Shown here one piece after another: positions 27,386 through 36,128 of a stretch of 64,000 nucleotides of DNA. How positions within the stretch are numbered: position 1 is the first letter of the stretch; each line of letters starts with the position of its first letter. Under the pieces are notes generated by a model. It was given only the letters and a program-made list of their open reading frames with translations, was not told the origin of the DNA and did no database searches. The DNA lies in the NCBI RefSeq assembly GCF_900143265.1, contig NZ_FRDJ01000001.1, forward strand, positions 62,001 through 126,000, given 5' to 3'. The position numbers and the translations under genes were made by a program. The DNA is from Fervidobacterium gondwanense DSM 13020. GTDB lineage: Bacteria; Thermotogota; Thermotogae; Thermotogales; Fervidobacteriaceae.

Positions 27386-27408
27386 GGGGGCAGGGCTTTC
27401 CTACCCCC
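27386..27408 (-). ncRNA. mRNA stem-loop between tctC and tctB
   Basis: A nine-base-pair stem (GGGGGTAGG with CCTGCCCCC, one G-U pair on the minus-strand transcript) around a short loop lies 15 bases after the stop of the binding-protein gene. There is no T-tract, so it is more likely a 3'-end stabiliser or processing signal than a terminator. Similar structures follow the two other binding-protein genes of the window. Confidence 0.6.
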
Positions 27409-27422
27409 AAATCATGATCTGT

Positions 27423-28376
27423 TTATTTTACAGTTTCAGCAGCTTTTTTGTAGATAGCATCTTGCTTTTTCCAGAAGTCTTCAAGGTCCTTTCCTGTTTT
27501 GAAGAATGGTGTAGCGTAAGCAACTTCTGCTAACTTCTTCTTAAACTCAGGGTCTGCAACTATCTTTGCTATTATTTTATTGAACTCGCTAACTATACCC
27601 GGTAGAGTTTTTGGTGGGAAGAAGAATGTGTTGGTCATTGGGAAGTTCAACTCCGGAAGTCCCAACGAAGCAGAAGTTGGCGCATCTGGTATAAATGGAT
27701 CAGGCTCATCATCGTGCAATGCAAGAACCTTTATTTGCCCATTCTTTATGTACTGGACAGCTGAAACTAATGCGAGTGGAACGACATCAACGTGCCCACC
27801 GAGTAATGCTGTAATCCTTTGAGCATCTCCACCCTCATTTGGTACTACCCTAAATGCACCAGGAGCAGCCATTTCGACGGGTGCATATTCCAGATACGCA
27901 ATTCCGCCAGCGCCAGCACCGTAGACATACTTTTTCGGGTTTTTCTTGGCATCTTCTATGGCTTCCTTAAGGTTTTTCCAAGGTGCATCTGCACGTGCAG
28001 CAGTAATTCTAGCAGTTTTTGTAACCACACAAGCTGGTGTGAAATCCGTCCACTTAATATTCGCAACGCCTAAGTAGTAATTTCCAAGGATAGCCTGGTG
28101 GTACCAAAGGACTGTGTAGCCATCTGGTCTTGTAGTGAGCATCTGTTGTGCCGCAACTGCTCCTTCTGCTCCGACAACGTTTGTAACTACCATATCTTTC
28201 CCTGTATACTTCTTCCAGAACTCTGCAATGAGCCTTGCCATGATGTCACTTGCTCCACCTGCAGAATACGGAACAACTACTGTTACAGGCTTCTCTGGGT
28301 AAGCTGCAAAAAGCGATGCTGTTCCAACCAAAAGAACCACCAAAGTCAGAACTACCGTTAAGAACCTCTTCAACAT
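27423..28376 (-). CDS. tctC: Tripartite tricarboxylate transporter substrate-binding protein (TctC/Bug)
   Basis: About 317 residues with a signal peptide (MLKRFLTVVLTLVVLLVGTASLFA). The mature part starts with YPEKPVTVVVPYSAGGASD, the ligand-loop motif of the Bug family, and contains YVYGAGAGGI and LLGGHVDVVPLAL. It delivers a carboxylate to the TctAB membrane pair encoded on either side of it. Start ATG 28376 follows GGAGG by about eight bases. Confidence 0.9.
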   Translation of the reverse strand: MLKRFLTVVLTLVVLLVGTASLFAAYPEKPVTVVVPYSAGGASDIMARLIAEFWKKYTGKDMVVTNVVGAEGAVAAQQMLTTRPDGYTVLWYHQAILGNYYLGVANIKWTDFTPACVVTKTARITAARADAPWKNLKEAIEDAKKNPKKYVYGAGAGGIAYLEYAPVEMAAPGAFRVVPNEGGDAQRITALLGGHVDVVPLALVSAVQYIKNGQIKVLALHDDEPDPFIPDAPTSASLGLPELNFPMTNTFFFPPKTLPGIVSEFNKIIAKIVADPEFKKKLAEVAYATPFFKTGKDLEDFWKKQDAIYKKAAETVK

Positions 28377-28402
28377 ACACCACACCTCCTAATATGGGGT
28401 CT

Positions 28403-29917
28403 TTACGCCCGCGCTCTTTTTGAAACGTATGTGTTAATGTACAGGCCTAACGCAAATAAGAAGACTGCAAGAACGATCAAAGTGAGTGATATTGGCCTTG
28501 TAAAGAGTGGAACCAAACTGCCTTGTGACAAGGACAGAGCTTGTCTCAAACTCTTCTCAACAATAGGTCCCAAAATAAAGGCAGTGATGAGTGGAACAAG
28601 TGGGAAGTTTATCTTTCTCAGAACGTATCCAAGAAACCCAAAGAATAACGCTACCCATATGTCAAATACCCTGTTGTAAAGTCCATATGAACCAATAATC
28701 ATCGCTACCGTTATAATTGGGTACAGATAGTAAGATCTTATGCTCAGTGCCGAAATAAAGAACCTCATCAATAATATTCCAAGCACCACCATAATTATGT
28801 TGCTAAGTATCTGAGCCGAGAATACAGTGTAAACACTACTTGGATTTTCTTTAAACAACATCGGTCCTGGAATCATTCCATGTATCATGAACCCGCCGAT
28901 CATCATAGCTGTTACTGAGTCACCTGGAATACCAAGGGATAGCAATGGAACAATAGCACCTGCAATAGTAGCGTTGTTTGCCGTCTCAGATGCAATAACA
29001 CCATCAGGAATACCTGTTCCGAATTTCTCAGGATGCTTAGAATAAGACTTAGCTACACCATACGCTAACACGCTCGAAGTAGCGCCACCAACACCGGGGA
29101 AAACCCCAATAATGAACCCTATCACAAGAGACCTAATGAAGTTAATAGGTTGGGAGAAGATAGTTCTTATAGAATCTCTCAAAATTTGGAATCCCATCTT
29201 CATCTTCTTTGTCTCTGGTGGTACGACAAACTTTGTCTTACTTTCGATTGCAACAAAAACCTCACTTATGCCAAACAAACCTATCAGCAGCGGCAGGATG
29301 TCGATGCCTGCTATCATGCTATCTATACCAAACGTCAATCTCTTCACACCTGTCAAAGGATCCGCACCAATTGTGGATATAAGAAGTCCTAATACTATAG
29401 AAAGCGAATTTAAAAGTATTCCTCCCTCAAACATACCTATACATCCAGCAAACGCGAGGATCCCAAGGGCAAGGTACTCAAACGGTCCGAACTTGAGGGC
29501 TATCTGAGCAAGCGAATACGTAGCAACTATCATTAGAAAAACAGCAGTCAGCCCGCCAAAGAACGAACTCATCAGCGAAATTCCCATTGCAAGCGGAGCT
29601 TGACCTTTCTTAACCATTGGGTGCGCGTCGAATGTTGTGGCAATAGAAGACGGTGTTCCAGGTATGTTTATCAAACCTGCTGATATAAATCCGCCAGAAA
29701 TTGCACCAACGTATATGGCACTCAACAAACTCAAAGCTGTGTACGGACTCATCCCATAAGTCAATGGAAGAGCCAATGCCACCCCCATCGTCGCTGTCAA
29801 ACCGGGAATACTGCCAAATATCATGCCCCAGATAGTGCCGATTAGCAAAATCAACAAGTTCTGCGGACTGAGCACTATTGGCATTCCAACTGCGAAAGTT
29901 TTCAAGAAAGCCTCCAC
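28403..29917 (-). CDS. tctA: Tripartite tricarboxylate transporter large permease (TctA)
   Basis: About 504 residues with 11-12 hydrophobic segments. The two family motifs are visible: IFGSIPGLTATMGVALALPLT near the N-terminus (quoted in part: GSIPGLTATMG) and the second GxFPGxGG-type GVFPGVGGATSS, plus SLGIPGDSVTAMMIGG. It is the ion-coupled channel subunit. Translation probably starts at a GTG at 29917, eight bases after GGAGG; the kinase gene upstream ends only 12 bases before it. Confidence 0.92.
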   Translation of the reverse strand: MEAFLKTFAVGMPIVLSPQNLLILLIGTIWGMIFGSIPGLTATMGVALALPLTYGMSPYTALSLLSAIYVGAISGGFISAGLINIPGTPSSIATTFDAHPMVKKGQAPLAMGISLMSSFFGGLTAVFLMIVATYSLAQIALKFGPFEYLALGILAFAGCIGMFEGGILLNSLSIVLGLLISTIGADPLTGVKRLTFGIDSMIAGIDILPLLIGLFGISEVFVAIESKTKFVVPPETKKMKMGFQILRDSIRTIFSQPINFIRSLVIGFIIGVFPGVGGATSSVLAYGVAKSYSKHPEKFGTGIPDGVIASETANNATIAGAIVPLLSLGIPGDSVTAMMIGGFMIHGMIPGPMLFKENPSSVYTVFSAQILSNIIMVVLGILLMRFFISALSIRSYYLYPIITVAMIIGSYGLYNRVFDIWVALFFGFLGYVLRKINFPLVPLITAFILGPIVEKSLRQALSLSQGSLVPLFTRPISLTLIVLAVFLFALGLYINTYVSKRARA

Positions 29918-29929
29918 AACGACCACCTC

Positions 29930-31468
29930 CTATACATCTATTAACTCTCGTATTGCGGTTATTTCTTTTTCAGTCATTTTCTGAAGCCACCGAGAGTACA
30001 AGATTTCATAAAACTCAACCTTTTGTTCGAATGGTTCGAATTTGCTGGCTTGAGAGTTCTTTCTGACAAAAGCATCGAAAGCATCTCTGTTTGTTTCTCT
30101 CAGAGCGAAGAGCACATTTCCCAAAACTGCATCGAATCTGTCCTTTCTGTAAAGAACATCTGAATTAAGCACAGTTGCCAGCAATTTCCCAAAACCAGCT
30201 ATTTCAAGCAATCCACCGGAGGCAACATATTTTGCAACAGTTTTGTGCTCTCTATCCATGCTTCTGACAGCTTCGACAGCCCTTCTAAACTTGAAAACCA
30301 ATCCTTCGAGAACAGCCCTTGTCATATCCGATAGCTCTGAATTTGGAGTTAGATTGTAGAATTCTGCTGACTGCCTTGGCAACCACCTTGTAGAGCGCAT
30401 CCCGAATACAGTAGGCCTAAAAAGAACTCTCTGATACGGAGATTCGCCAAGGTCTTCAAAAATATTACCCAAAACCTTCTCGTATTCGGAATAATCTTTT
30501 GATCTCAAATATCTATCTTTCCACCAATTTATCACATTCCCACAATTGTTTGTTGCACTGCCTACTATAAAGTTCTCCTTATCAAAAAAATAGCACCAAG
30601 GTCCATAACCCTTCATCAAGTGTTTACTCGGCGCTTCACCGCTAATTTTCCTAATAGCCGCACTTGTTCCCATCGAAATTGTTATCATCTGCTTGTCACC
30701 AAAAGTGGTTCCCATGCTCGAAGCTGCACCATCCGACGTGCCAGCGAAAACAGTTATTTTGAACTTCCTCTCATCAAATATACTTTTCAGAAAATCGCTT
30801 GGTTCGAACAACTCATCACCATGTACTACATCCGGAAATTTTGCTTTATCCACGTTTGCTAACTTTTTCAGCAAATCTCCAGCCCAACCTCTTGCCCTTA
30901 TATCATAACAGCCGGAACCCGATGCGATCGATTCATCAACAACATGTTTGCCTGTAAAAATATATAGCAACCAATCCTTTATCGAACCAATCTTTGAAGC
31001 AGTATCAAGGAGTTCCGCTTCGTTTTTGTGAAACCACATGAGCTTGTACAGTGGATAAGTAGTTGCAACAGGACATCCAGTTCTGAAATGAACTTCCTGT
31101 GCCAGTTCAGGATTTTTCAACACCTCAACAGCTTCCTGGGTTCCTGTTTCGTCAAGCCACGGAACGAGATTCCCTATTGGATTCAACTCTCCGTCAAGGA
31201 AGAGCAATGAATGGAGCATCGTGTCAAGCGAAATCACGAGCTCACATCTGTCGATTAACAAATCCAGTAAAAAAGCTGACGCATTAATCAAAGAAACCTT
31301 CACAGCTTTCAAAACATCATCAGGAGCAACTGTTATACGCCCCAGTGAATCTACCTTAAATGAATAGTTATAGGCAAACTTGTATACCACATCCAATTTT
31401 TCTTCTGAGAAAACAACAAGTTTTGTCCCAGAAGTTCCAACATCTAATCCCACATAGAAGCGCTTCAC
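29930..31468 (-). CDS. FGGY-family kinase, gluconokinase-like
   Basis: About 512 residues. GLDVGTSGTKLVVF is the ATP-binding N-terminus; the middle shows HSLLFLD, the FRTGCPVATTYPLYKLMW segment, SIKDWLLYIFTG and DESIASGSGCYD, an order found in bacterial gluconate kinases of the FGGY type. The C-terminal adenosine motif is ASGGLLEIAGFGK. First gene of operon A; its product with Gnd would turn gluconate into ribulose 5-phosphate. The GTG at 31468 lies behind GGTGGTGTTATT. Other FGGY substrates (xylulose, fuculose) are possible but less consistent with the neighbours. Confidence 0.85.
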   Translation of the reverse strand: MKRFYVGLDVGTSGTKLVVFSEEKLDVVYKFAYNYSFKVDSLGRITVAPDDVLKAVKVSLINASAFLLDLLIDRCELVISLDTMLHSLLFLDGELNPIGNLVPWLDETGTQEAVEVLKNPELAQEVHFRTGCPVATTYPLYKLMWFHKNEAELLDTASKIGSIKDWLLYIFTGKHVVDESIASGSGCYDIRARGWAGDLLKKLANVDKAKFPDVVHGDELFEPSDFLKSIFDERKFKITVFAGTSDGAASSMGTTFGDKQMITISMGTSAAIRKISGEAPSKHLMKGYGPWCYFFDKENFIVGSATNNCGNVINWWKDRYLRSKDYSEYEKVLGNIFEDLGESPYQRVLFRPTVFGMRSTRWLPRQSAEFYNLTPNSELSDMTRAVLEGLVFKFRRAVEAVRSMDREHKTVAKYVASGGLLEIAGFGKLLATVLNSDVLYRKDRFDAVLGNVLFALRETNRDAFDAFVRKNSQASKFEPFEQKVEFYEILYSRWLQKMTEKEITAIRELIDV

Positions 31469-31569
31469 AATAACACCACCATTATCAATTTTTTCAAACA
31501 TCGCAAAAGATATGAAACTTCTTTTGCTCGACCTTTTTCAAAGCTATAACAATCCGCTATATGGTATAG

Positions 31570-31623
31570 TGGTCTTACCAATAATCGAAAAAGATTTTAT
31601 CACCTTATGAGTTGCTTCTACAA
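31570..31623 (-). promoter_or_regulatory. Promoter and GntR/FadR-type operator of operon A
   Basis: On the minus strand, TTGTAG (31623-31618), 18 bases, TAAAAT (31599-31594, with TG one base upstream as an extended -10), then, starting 14 bases on, the palindrome TGGTCTTACCA (31580-31570; TGGTAAGACCA on the minus strand). TGGT-N3-ACCA is the classical FadR-subfamily GntR operator. The same arrangement and spacing, with shared flanking bases (TTATCGA-like and GTGATAAAAT on the minus strand), occurs before operon B. The rest of the gap 31469-31841 holds only the terminator of operon B. Confidence 0.8.
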
Positions 31624-31785
31624 TATTGCAGAAATCACAAGAATGACTTCTAAGACTTTTATGCTCTTGATTTCAAAAGATTTCTACTGCTTGTTGATTA
31701 TTGCTAATATCTCTGAGGAGTAACTTCAAGTTTGAGCAAGTGCATGTTTCTAAATATCGCATAGCGAGTCGGTATGACCTCACTA

Positions 31786-31819
31786 ATGAAAAATGGCTTG
31801 CATGCGTTTGCATGCAAGC
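31786..31819 (-). terminator. Intrinsic terminator of operon B
   Basis: A perfect 10-base-pair stem, GCTTGCATGC and GCATGCAAGC around a four-base loop, lies 22 bases after the stop of the oxidoreductase gene and, read on the minus strand, is followed by CATTTTTCATT. It ends operon B and insulates the promoter of operon A, which starts 160 bases further on. Confidence 0.8.
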
Positions 31820-31841
31820 TACAAAGCAGCTATATATCTAA

Positions 31842-33425
31842 TCAAAGAACCTCATTAATCAACGTCTTTCTAACTGCACCAGTTCCGGCTATCATTCTTT
31901 TGAAAAGCTCTTCAACACGTTCTCCAATACCTGCTTCGTACAGGTCGACTTTGAAAAGCTGTTTGCTGGACAAGATACTTTTCAGCTGATCTTTAAATGT
32001 TTCTGGCCTGCCGAATTCAATGGAACCCAATTTAGACCTTAATTCGTCGAGCAACGGATCTGGACTCAGCTCGATATGATTACCGTTATCATCGACAGCA
32101 AGCAGATATCTCAACCAACCAGCAATAACCAATGGAATAAATTTAAGACTTTTAGCCGATAAAGAATTCGCACTTGCATAAGCAGCGAGCGTTTCTCCAA
32201 ACCTAATTGGTATTTTCTGAGATGTATCTGTTGCTATCCTCTGTGGGGTATCGGGCATATACCTGTTGGGCAATCTCCTTTTTAGAACTTCATCAAGAAA
32301 ATCTCGAGGTTCTATTATGGACGGTTTTTCAACAACCCTTACCCCTTCTTCGCCAACGCCTTCGACAAGTTTAACCAGTAATGCATCTTGCATCTCGTCG
32401 CTTATTTTCTTATATCCCAAAAGACATCCAAAGACTGCCAGTGCGGTGTGCAGAGGATTCAAGCACGCTGTAACTTTCATCCTTTCGAATCTTTCCACAT
32501 CTTCCCTGCCTGTAACGAATATATTGTTTTCCCCACACTCAAAAGCCGGTCTCGTACCTGCAAAATTGTTTTCAATTACTAAGTAATGAACTGATTCCAT
32601 GTTTACGAAATTAGCCACAAAACTTTTTTTATCAGTCATTGTGGCATGCAAGACTTCTATTCCCATCTCTTTAAGAATCTGAGCTATTTCTTGAGATGGA
32701 TTTGGCACTATTTTGTCTATCATAGTCCATGGATAAGCGACATTCGTTTCAAGATATTCCAAAAACTTTTCTTCAGCAAACTTGTTGTTTACCCAAGCTT
32801 GAGCAACTTCGATTATTGACTCTTTAAGTTTCAGGCCGTTCTTTGCAATGTTATCGAAACTCACTAATGTGATTGGATAACCAGTCGTTTTGAATCTGTG
32901 GTACAGCAAACTTGAAATCTTTCCTACAGTTGACTTCGGAGCAAGTGGCCCGCTTGTCATATCTGACGTAACAGCATCGAAATATTCTCCGCTTGCATTT
33001 TTCAGATTGTATCCTTTCTCTGTGATGGTTAGTGAACATATCTGCAATGACTCACTTTCGAAAATTGACCTTATTGCTTTCCAATCCTCAGAGACGGGAT
33101 CTCCGTAGAAGACATCAACTAAAGATAAAACCAGTTCAATGTTGAAAGTTCCGTCTGGATTTATTGAAATAGCGAGAGTCTGATTGTTGAATTTTCTCAA
33201 TGTGCTGACAATCCCTTCATCGTACAGTTCAATCCCGATTATTCCGGTATCATCTATCTTCTTTTCCACCAGGTGTTGTTGGATATTTGCTATGAATCCT
33301 CTGAATATATTCCCAACCCCGAAATGTACCCATTTTGGATTTCGAAAAGTATTTTCTCTTAAAGTCTGTGCATCAATCTCTGGAACTTTAACGCCCGCTT
33401 TTTTCAAAATGTCAATGTCGAACAA
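31842..33425 (-). CDS. Mannitol dehydrogenase family oxidoreductase (fructuronate reductase/mannonate oxidoreductase type)
   Basis: About 527 residues of the long-chain mannitol dehydrogenase family. The NAD-binding HFGVGNIFRGF is near the N-terminus and MTDKKSFVANF and KVTACLNPLHTALAVFGCLLG match the catalytic half (the lysine and the NxxH). Members reduce fructuronate to mannonate (UxuB) or tagaturonate to altronate (UxaB), or oxidise mannitol. The sugar-acid setting (KDPG aldolase, TRAP transporter) favours a hexuronate substrate. The longest frame starts at 33443, but AAGGAAGTG fits a TTG at 33425 better. Last gene of operon B. Confidence 0.85.
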   Translation of the reverse strand: MFDIDILKKAGVKVPEIDAQTLRENTFRNPKWVHFGVGNIFRGFIANIQQHLVEKKIDDTGIIGIELYDEGIVSTLRKFNNQTLAISINPDGTFNIELVLSLVDVFYGDPVSEDWKAIRSIFESESLQICSLTITEKGYNLKNASGEYFDAVTSDMTSGPLAPKSTVGKISSLLYHRFKTTGYPITLVSFDNIAKNGLKLKESIIEVAQAWVNNKFAEEKFLEYLETNVAYPWTMIDKIVPNPSQEIAQILKEMGIEVLHATMTDKKSFVANFVNMESVHYLVIENNFAGTRPAFECGENNIFVTGREDVERFERMKVTACLNPLHTALAVFGCLLGYKKISDEMQDALLVKLVEGVGEEGVRVVEKPSIIEPRDFLDEVLKRRLPNRYMPDTPQRIATDTSQKIPIRFGETLAAYASANSLSAKSLKFIPLVIAGWLRYLLAVDDNGNHIELSPDPLLDELRSKLGSIEFGRPETFKDQLKSILSSKQLFKVDLYEAGIGERVEELFKRMIAGTGAVRKTLINEVL

Positions 33426-33494
33426 AGTTTCACTTCCTTTCAAAACAAGTTCAGATTAAAATCCTTAAGCTTAGGAAGTTGCTTATTCTTACAA

Positions 33495-34253
33495 TTATAT
33501 TGCCGTAGATCCTCCGTCCATGTTTAAGAAAGCGCCTGTCATGAAGCTCGCCTCATCACTTGCAAGGAAGAGTATTCCGAAGGCAATCTCTTCCTCTTTT
33601 CCTAATCTTTTAACTGGGATTCTTGAAATCATGTTATTCAAAAGCTCCTGAGGATTTGGTGCGGCGTTTATCCTATCTGAGAGCCCCTTAGAGTATGTGG
33701 TTCCTGGACATATCGCGTTCACGCGTATGCCGTACTCGGCATAGTCTACGGCCATTGAACGAGTTAAGCCAAGTAAAGCTGCCTTTGACATACTGTATAC
33801 GCACCTTCTCTTTATGCCAACCAACCCAGCTTCAGACGAGACATTGACTATAACTCCGTATTTTTGATTTTTCATATATTCTACCGCATACTTTGAAAGC
33901 AGGAATGGTCCCTTCACATTTATATCGAACGTCTTGATATAATCTTGCTCTGTTGCTTCTTCGATGTTTCCGTAAGGCACGATGCCTGCGTTGTTAACCA
34001 AAATATCTATTTTTCCGAACTTCTCCACAACTTTCTCAATTATCGTCTTGGCATCAGTAGCAACATCACCTGGAACAAAGAATGCTTCCCCGCCATTTGC
34101 TAAGATCTGCCTCACCGTATCTTCGCCATTTTCAATTGACACATCGTTTACAGCAACCTTCGCTCCCAATTCTGCAAACATCATTGCGGTTCTACGGCCT
34201 ATTCCGGAACCAGAACCTGTTATTAAGACTACTCTATCTTTGAAATTCATCAT
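33495..34253 (-). CDS. Short-chain dehydrogenase/reductase
   Basis: A 252-residue classical SDR: cofactor motif TGSGSGIGRRTA, NNAGIVPYG, catalytic serine in VNVSSEAG, YSMSK (YxxxK) and the C-terminal NMDGG. Aspartate after the second strand (NDVS) suggests NAD(H). In a sugar-acid operon it may act on a keto-aldonate or an aldose, as gluconate 5-dehydrogenase-like SDRs do; the exact substrate is not determinable. GGAGG is seven bases before the ATG. Confidence 0.88.
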   Translation of the reverse strand: MMNFKDRVVLITGSGSGIGRRTAMMFAELGAKVAVNDVSIENGEDTVRQILANGGEAFFVPGDVATDAKTIIEKVVEKFGKIDILVNNAGIVPYGNIEEATEQDYIKTFDINVKGPFLLSKYAVEYMKNQKYGVIVNVSSEAGLVGIKRRCVYSMSKAALLGLTRSMAVDYAEYGIRVNAICPGTTYSKGLSDRINAAPNPQELLNNMISRIPVKRLGKEEEIAFGILFLASDEASFMTGAFLNMDGGSTAI

Positions 34254-34273
34254 AACTCCACCTCCCGAAACTA

Positions 34274-35560
34274 CTATCTTCCGAAAATCAGATTTGGCAC
34301 AATCAGTGTCAAATGAGGAATAAGGATTAACAGTAGTATTACTAAGATAGTGCTGATAAGAAATGGAATAGAAGCTTTTGTGTATTCCTCTATGGAAGCA
34401 TCAAGAACAGAGCAACCAGCATACATCGACGCTCCCACAGGCGGCGTTTGGTTACCCATAGCAGCTGACAAAATGAAGACTAAAGCAAAATGAATAGGAT
34501 TGATACCAAGAACTTGCGCAACTGGATAGAAAACAGGCGTAAGCATGAGAATCATAGCCGTTGCATCAAGGAAGAGCCCGAGGAAAACCAAGAAGAACGA
34601 AATAAGAACCATGAGTAATACTTTACTGTCGGTTACGTTTAGCAAAATATTTGAAAGCTTCTCAGGAATTCTCTCCCATACAAGTCCGTAAGTAAAGACT
34701 TGCGACATCATCAAAATTGCCATTATGCTTCCTATATCTCCAAGAGAGTTATCAAGAGTCTCAGTAAAGAACTTCTTCAAGTTCATTTCCTTATAGACAA
34801 GCATTCCAATTGCTATCCCATAGAATATCGCCAGCGCACCAACTTCTGACGGTGTAAATATTCCACCGCGTAGGCCAACGATTAGAAGGAACGGAAATAC
34901 GAGAGACCAGATATTAGCTCGCAAACTCCGTAACACTTCCGTAGCAGCTGCTCTCTTCTCCCTCTCGGGTTTCAACTTGAGTCTCATTGCACTTATCCAA
35001 ATAACTATCATATAAACAACAGTAAGAATCAGTCCCGGCAAAATACCAGCCGCAAAGAGTCTTCCGATTGAAACTTGCGCTATGCTACCGTACAAGATAA
35101 AGGCAATTCCAGGGGGAATGATCGGCACAACCAACGACGTCCAAACGTTTACAGCAACCGCAAACCCCTTTGGATAGCCCCTCTTAAGCATCTCAGGTCC
35201 CAACATTCTAGTCTCCATTGCAGCATCGGCGATGCTTGAGCCCGAAACTCCGCCCATCAAAGCGGACAAGACGGCTGAAATTTGAGCAAGCCCGCCATGC
35301 ATGTGGCCAACCAGCACTCCTGCAAAATCAAACAATTTCTTAGTAACGCCCGCGCTGTTCATTATGTTCCCTGCTATTACAAAAAGCGGAATTGCAAGAA
35401 GCGCAAAACTTTGAGTTTGCGACAGTGCCAACTGAATAGGAATCACTTTCGGTAAGTACGGTTGTTGAAGAAACCAAATAACACCAGAAATTCCTATCAC
35501 AAAGGCAATAGGCATGCCCATCAACATTAAAATCACGAAAGCTAATATAGAAAACGTCAT
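34274..35560 (-). CDS. dctM: TRAP transporter large permease (DctM/SiaM type)
   Basis: 428 residues, about 12 membrane helices. Family features include the N-terminal LMGMPIAFVIGISG, the MGGVSGSSIADAAMETRML segment (Na+ or substrate region), VWTSLVVPIIPPGIAFILYG, and FLGLFLDATAMILMLTPV. It forms the ion-coupled transport channel together with the DctQ-like subunit, whose stop overlaps this start by four bases (ATGA). Confidence 0.92.
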   Translation of the reverse strand: MTFSILAFVILMLMGMPIAFVIGISGVIWFLQQPYLPKVIPIQLALSQTQSFALLAIPLFVIAGNIMNSAGVTKKLFDFAGVLVGHMHGGLAQISAVLSALMGGVSGSSIADAAMETRMLGPEMLKRGYPKGFAVAVNVWTSLVVPIIPPGIAFILYGSIAQVSIGRLFAAGILPGLILTVVYMIVIWISAMRLKLKPEREKRAAATEVLRSLRANIWSLVFPFLLIVGLRGGIFTPSEVGALAIFYGIAIGMLVYKEMNLKKFFTETLDNSLGDIGSIMAILMMSQVFTYGLVWERIPEKLSNILLNVTDSKVLLMVLISFFLVFLGLFLDATAMILMLTPVFYPVAQVLGINPIHFALVFILSAAMGNQTPPVGASMYAGCSVLDASIEEYTKASIPFLISTILVILLLILIPHLTLIVPNLIFGR

Positions 35561-36033
35561 TTATTATTCCTCCCTTTTCGGAGCTCTTTGACGAACTTCA
35601 TTATGCTTGTTCTAAGTAGCAATGCAGCTCCGATTGGAACGCTAAGTGCAACTATGCTGTAGCTCAGATTGTGAAAACCTCCCACTTTTCTAAAACGCAT
35701 GCTGTAAGTAATGTAAATTCCCCAAACTAAAAAGTAAATATCGAATGCAATTATCAATAGATAATTTATCCTCTGAACCAAAGATTGTATTCGCTCCGGA
35801 AGTTTCTTAACAAACAAATCAACACGCATCATCTTATCTTCTGTCCACGCCACATCGGCCGCTATAAATGCCGAATACGCGAAAAGAATCAGCGAAATAT
35901 CGACAGCCCAGTTCGCTGGATATCCAAGAAACCTCGAAATTGCTGAATAAAATATCAGAATCGACGTGACAGCCAAGAATATTTTCCCTATAAACTTCTC
36001 AACCTTGTATAGAACTGCGTTGAGTTTTTTCAT
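35557..36033 (-). CDS. dctQ: TRAP transporter small permease (DctQ type)
   Basis: 158 residues with four membrane helices and the usual short helical pattern of DctQ proteins (AVTSILIFYSAISRFLG, WAVDISLILFAYSAFIAADVAW with DKMMRVDLF in the loop). The longest open frame begins at 36132, inside the binding-protein gene's end, but AAGGAGG lies eight bases before the ATG at 36033, which I take as the start. Confidence 0.9.
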   Translation of the reverse strand: MKKLNAVLYKVEKFIGKIFLAVTSILIFYSAISRFLGYPANWAVDISLILFAYSAFIAADVAWTEDKMMRVDLFVKKLPERIQSLVQRINYLLIIAFDIYFLVWGIYITYSMRFRKVGGFHNLSYSIVALSVPIGAALLLRTSIMKFVKELRKGRNNK

Positions 36034-36092
36034 ATACAAATCCTCCTTGGAAGAGTTAAGTGCCGAGCAGAGCTTCAAATCTAGACCAAAAT

Positions 36093-36120
36093 GCTGGAGG
36101 GCGAGCCTTACGCCCCCAGC
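36093..36120 (-). ncRNA. mRNA stem-loop between dctP and dctQ
   Basis: GCTGGAGGGCG pairs with CGCCCCCAGC (one bulged base) across a seven-base loop, nine bases beyond the stop of the dctP gene. No real T-tract follows. As with the two other binding-protein genes of the window, it probably protects the dctP message or partly blocks read-through. Confidence 0.6.
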
Positions 36121-36128
36121 AATCATGC

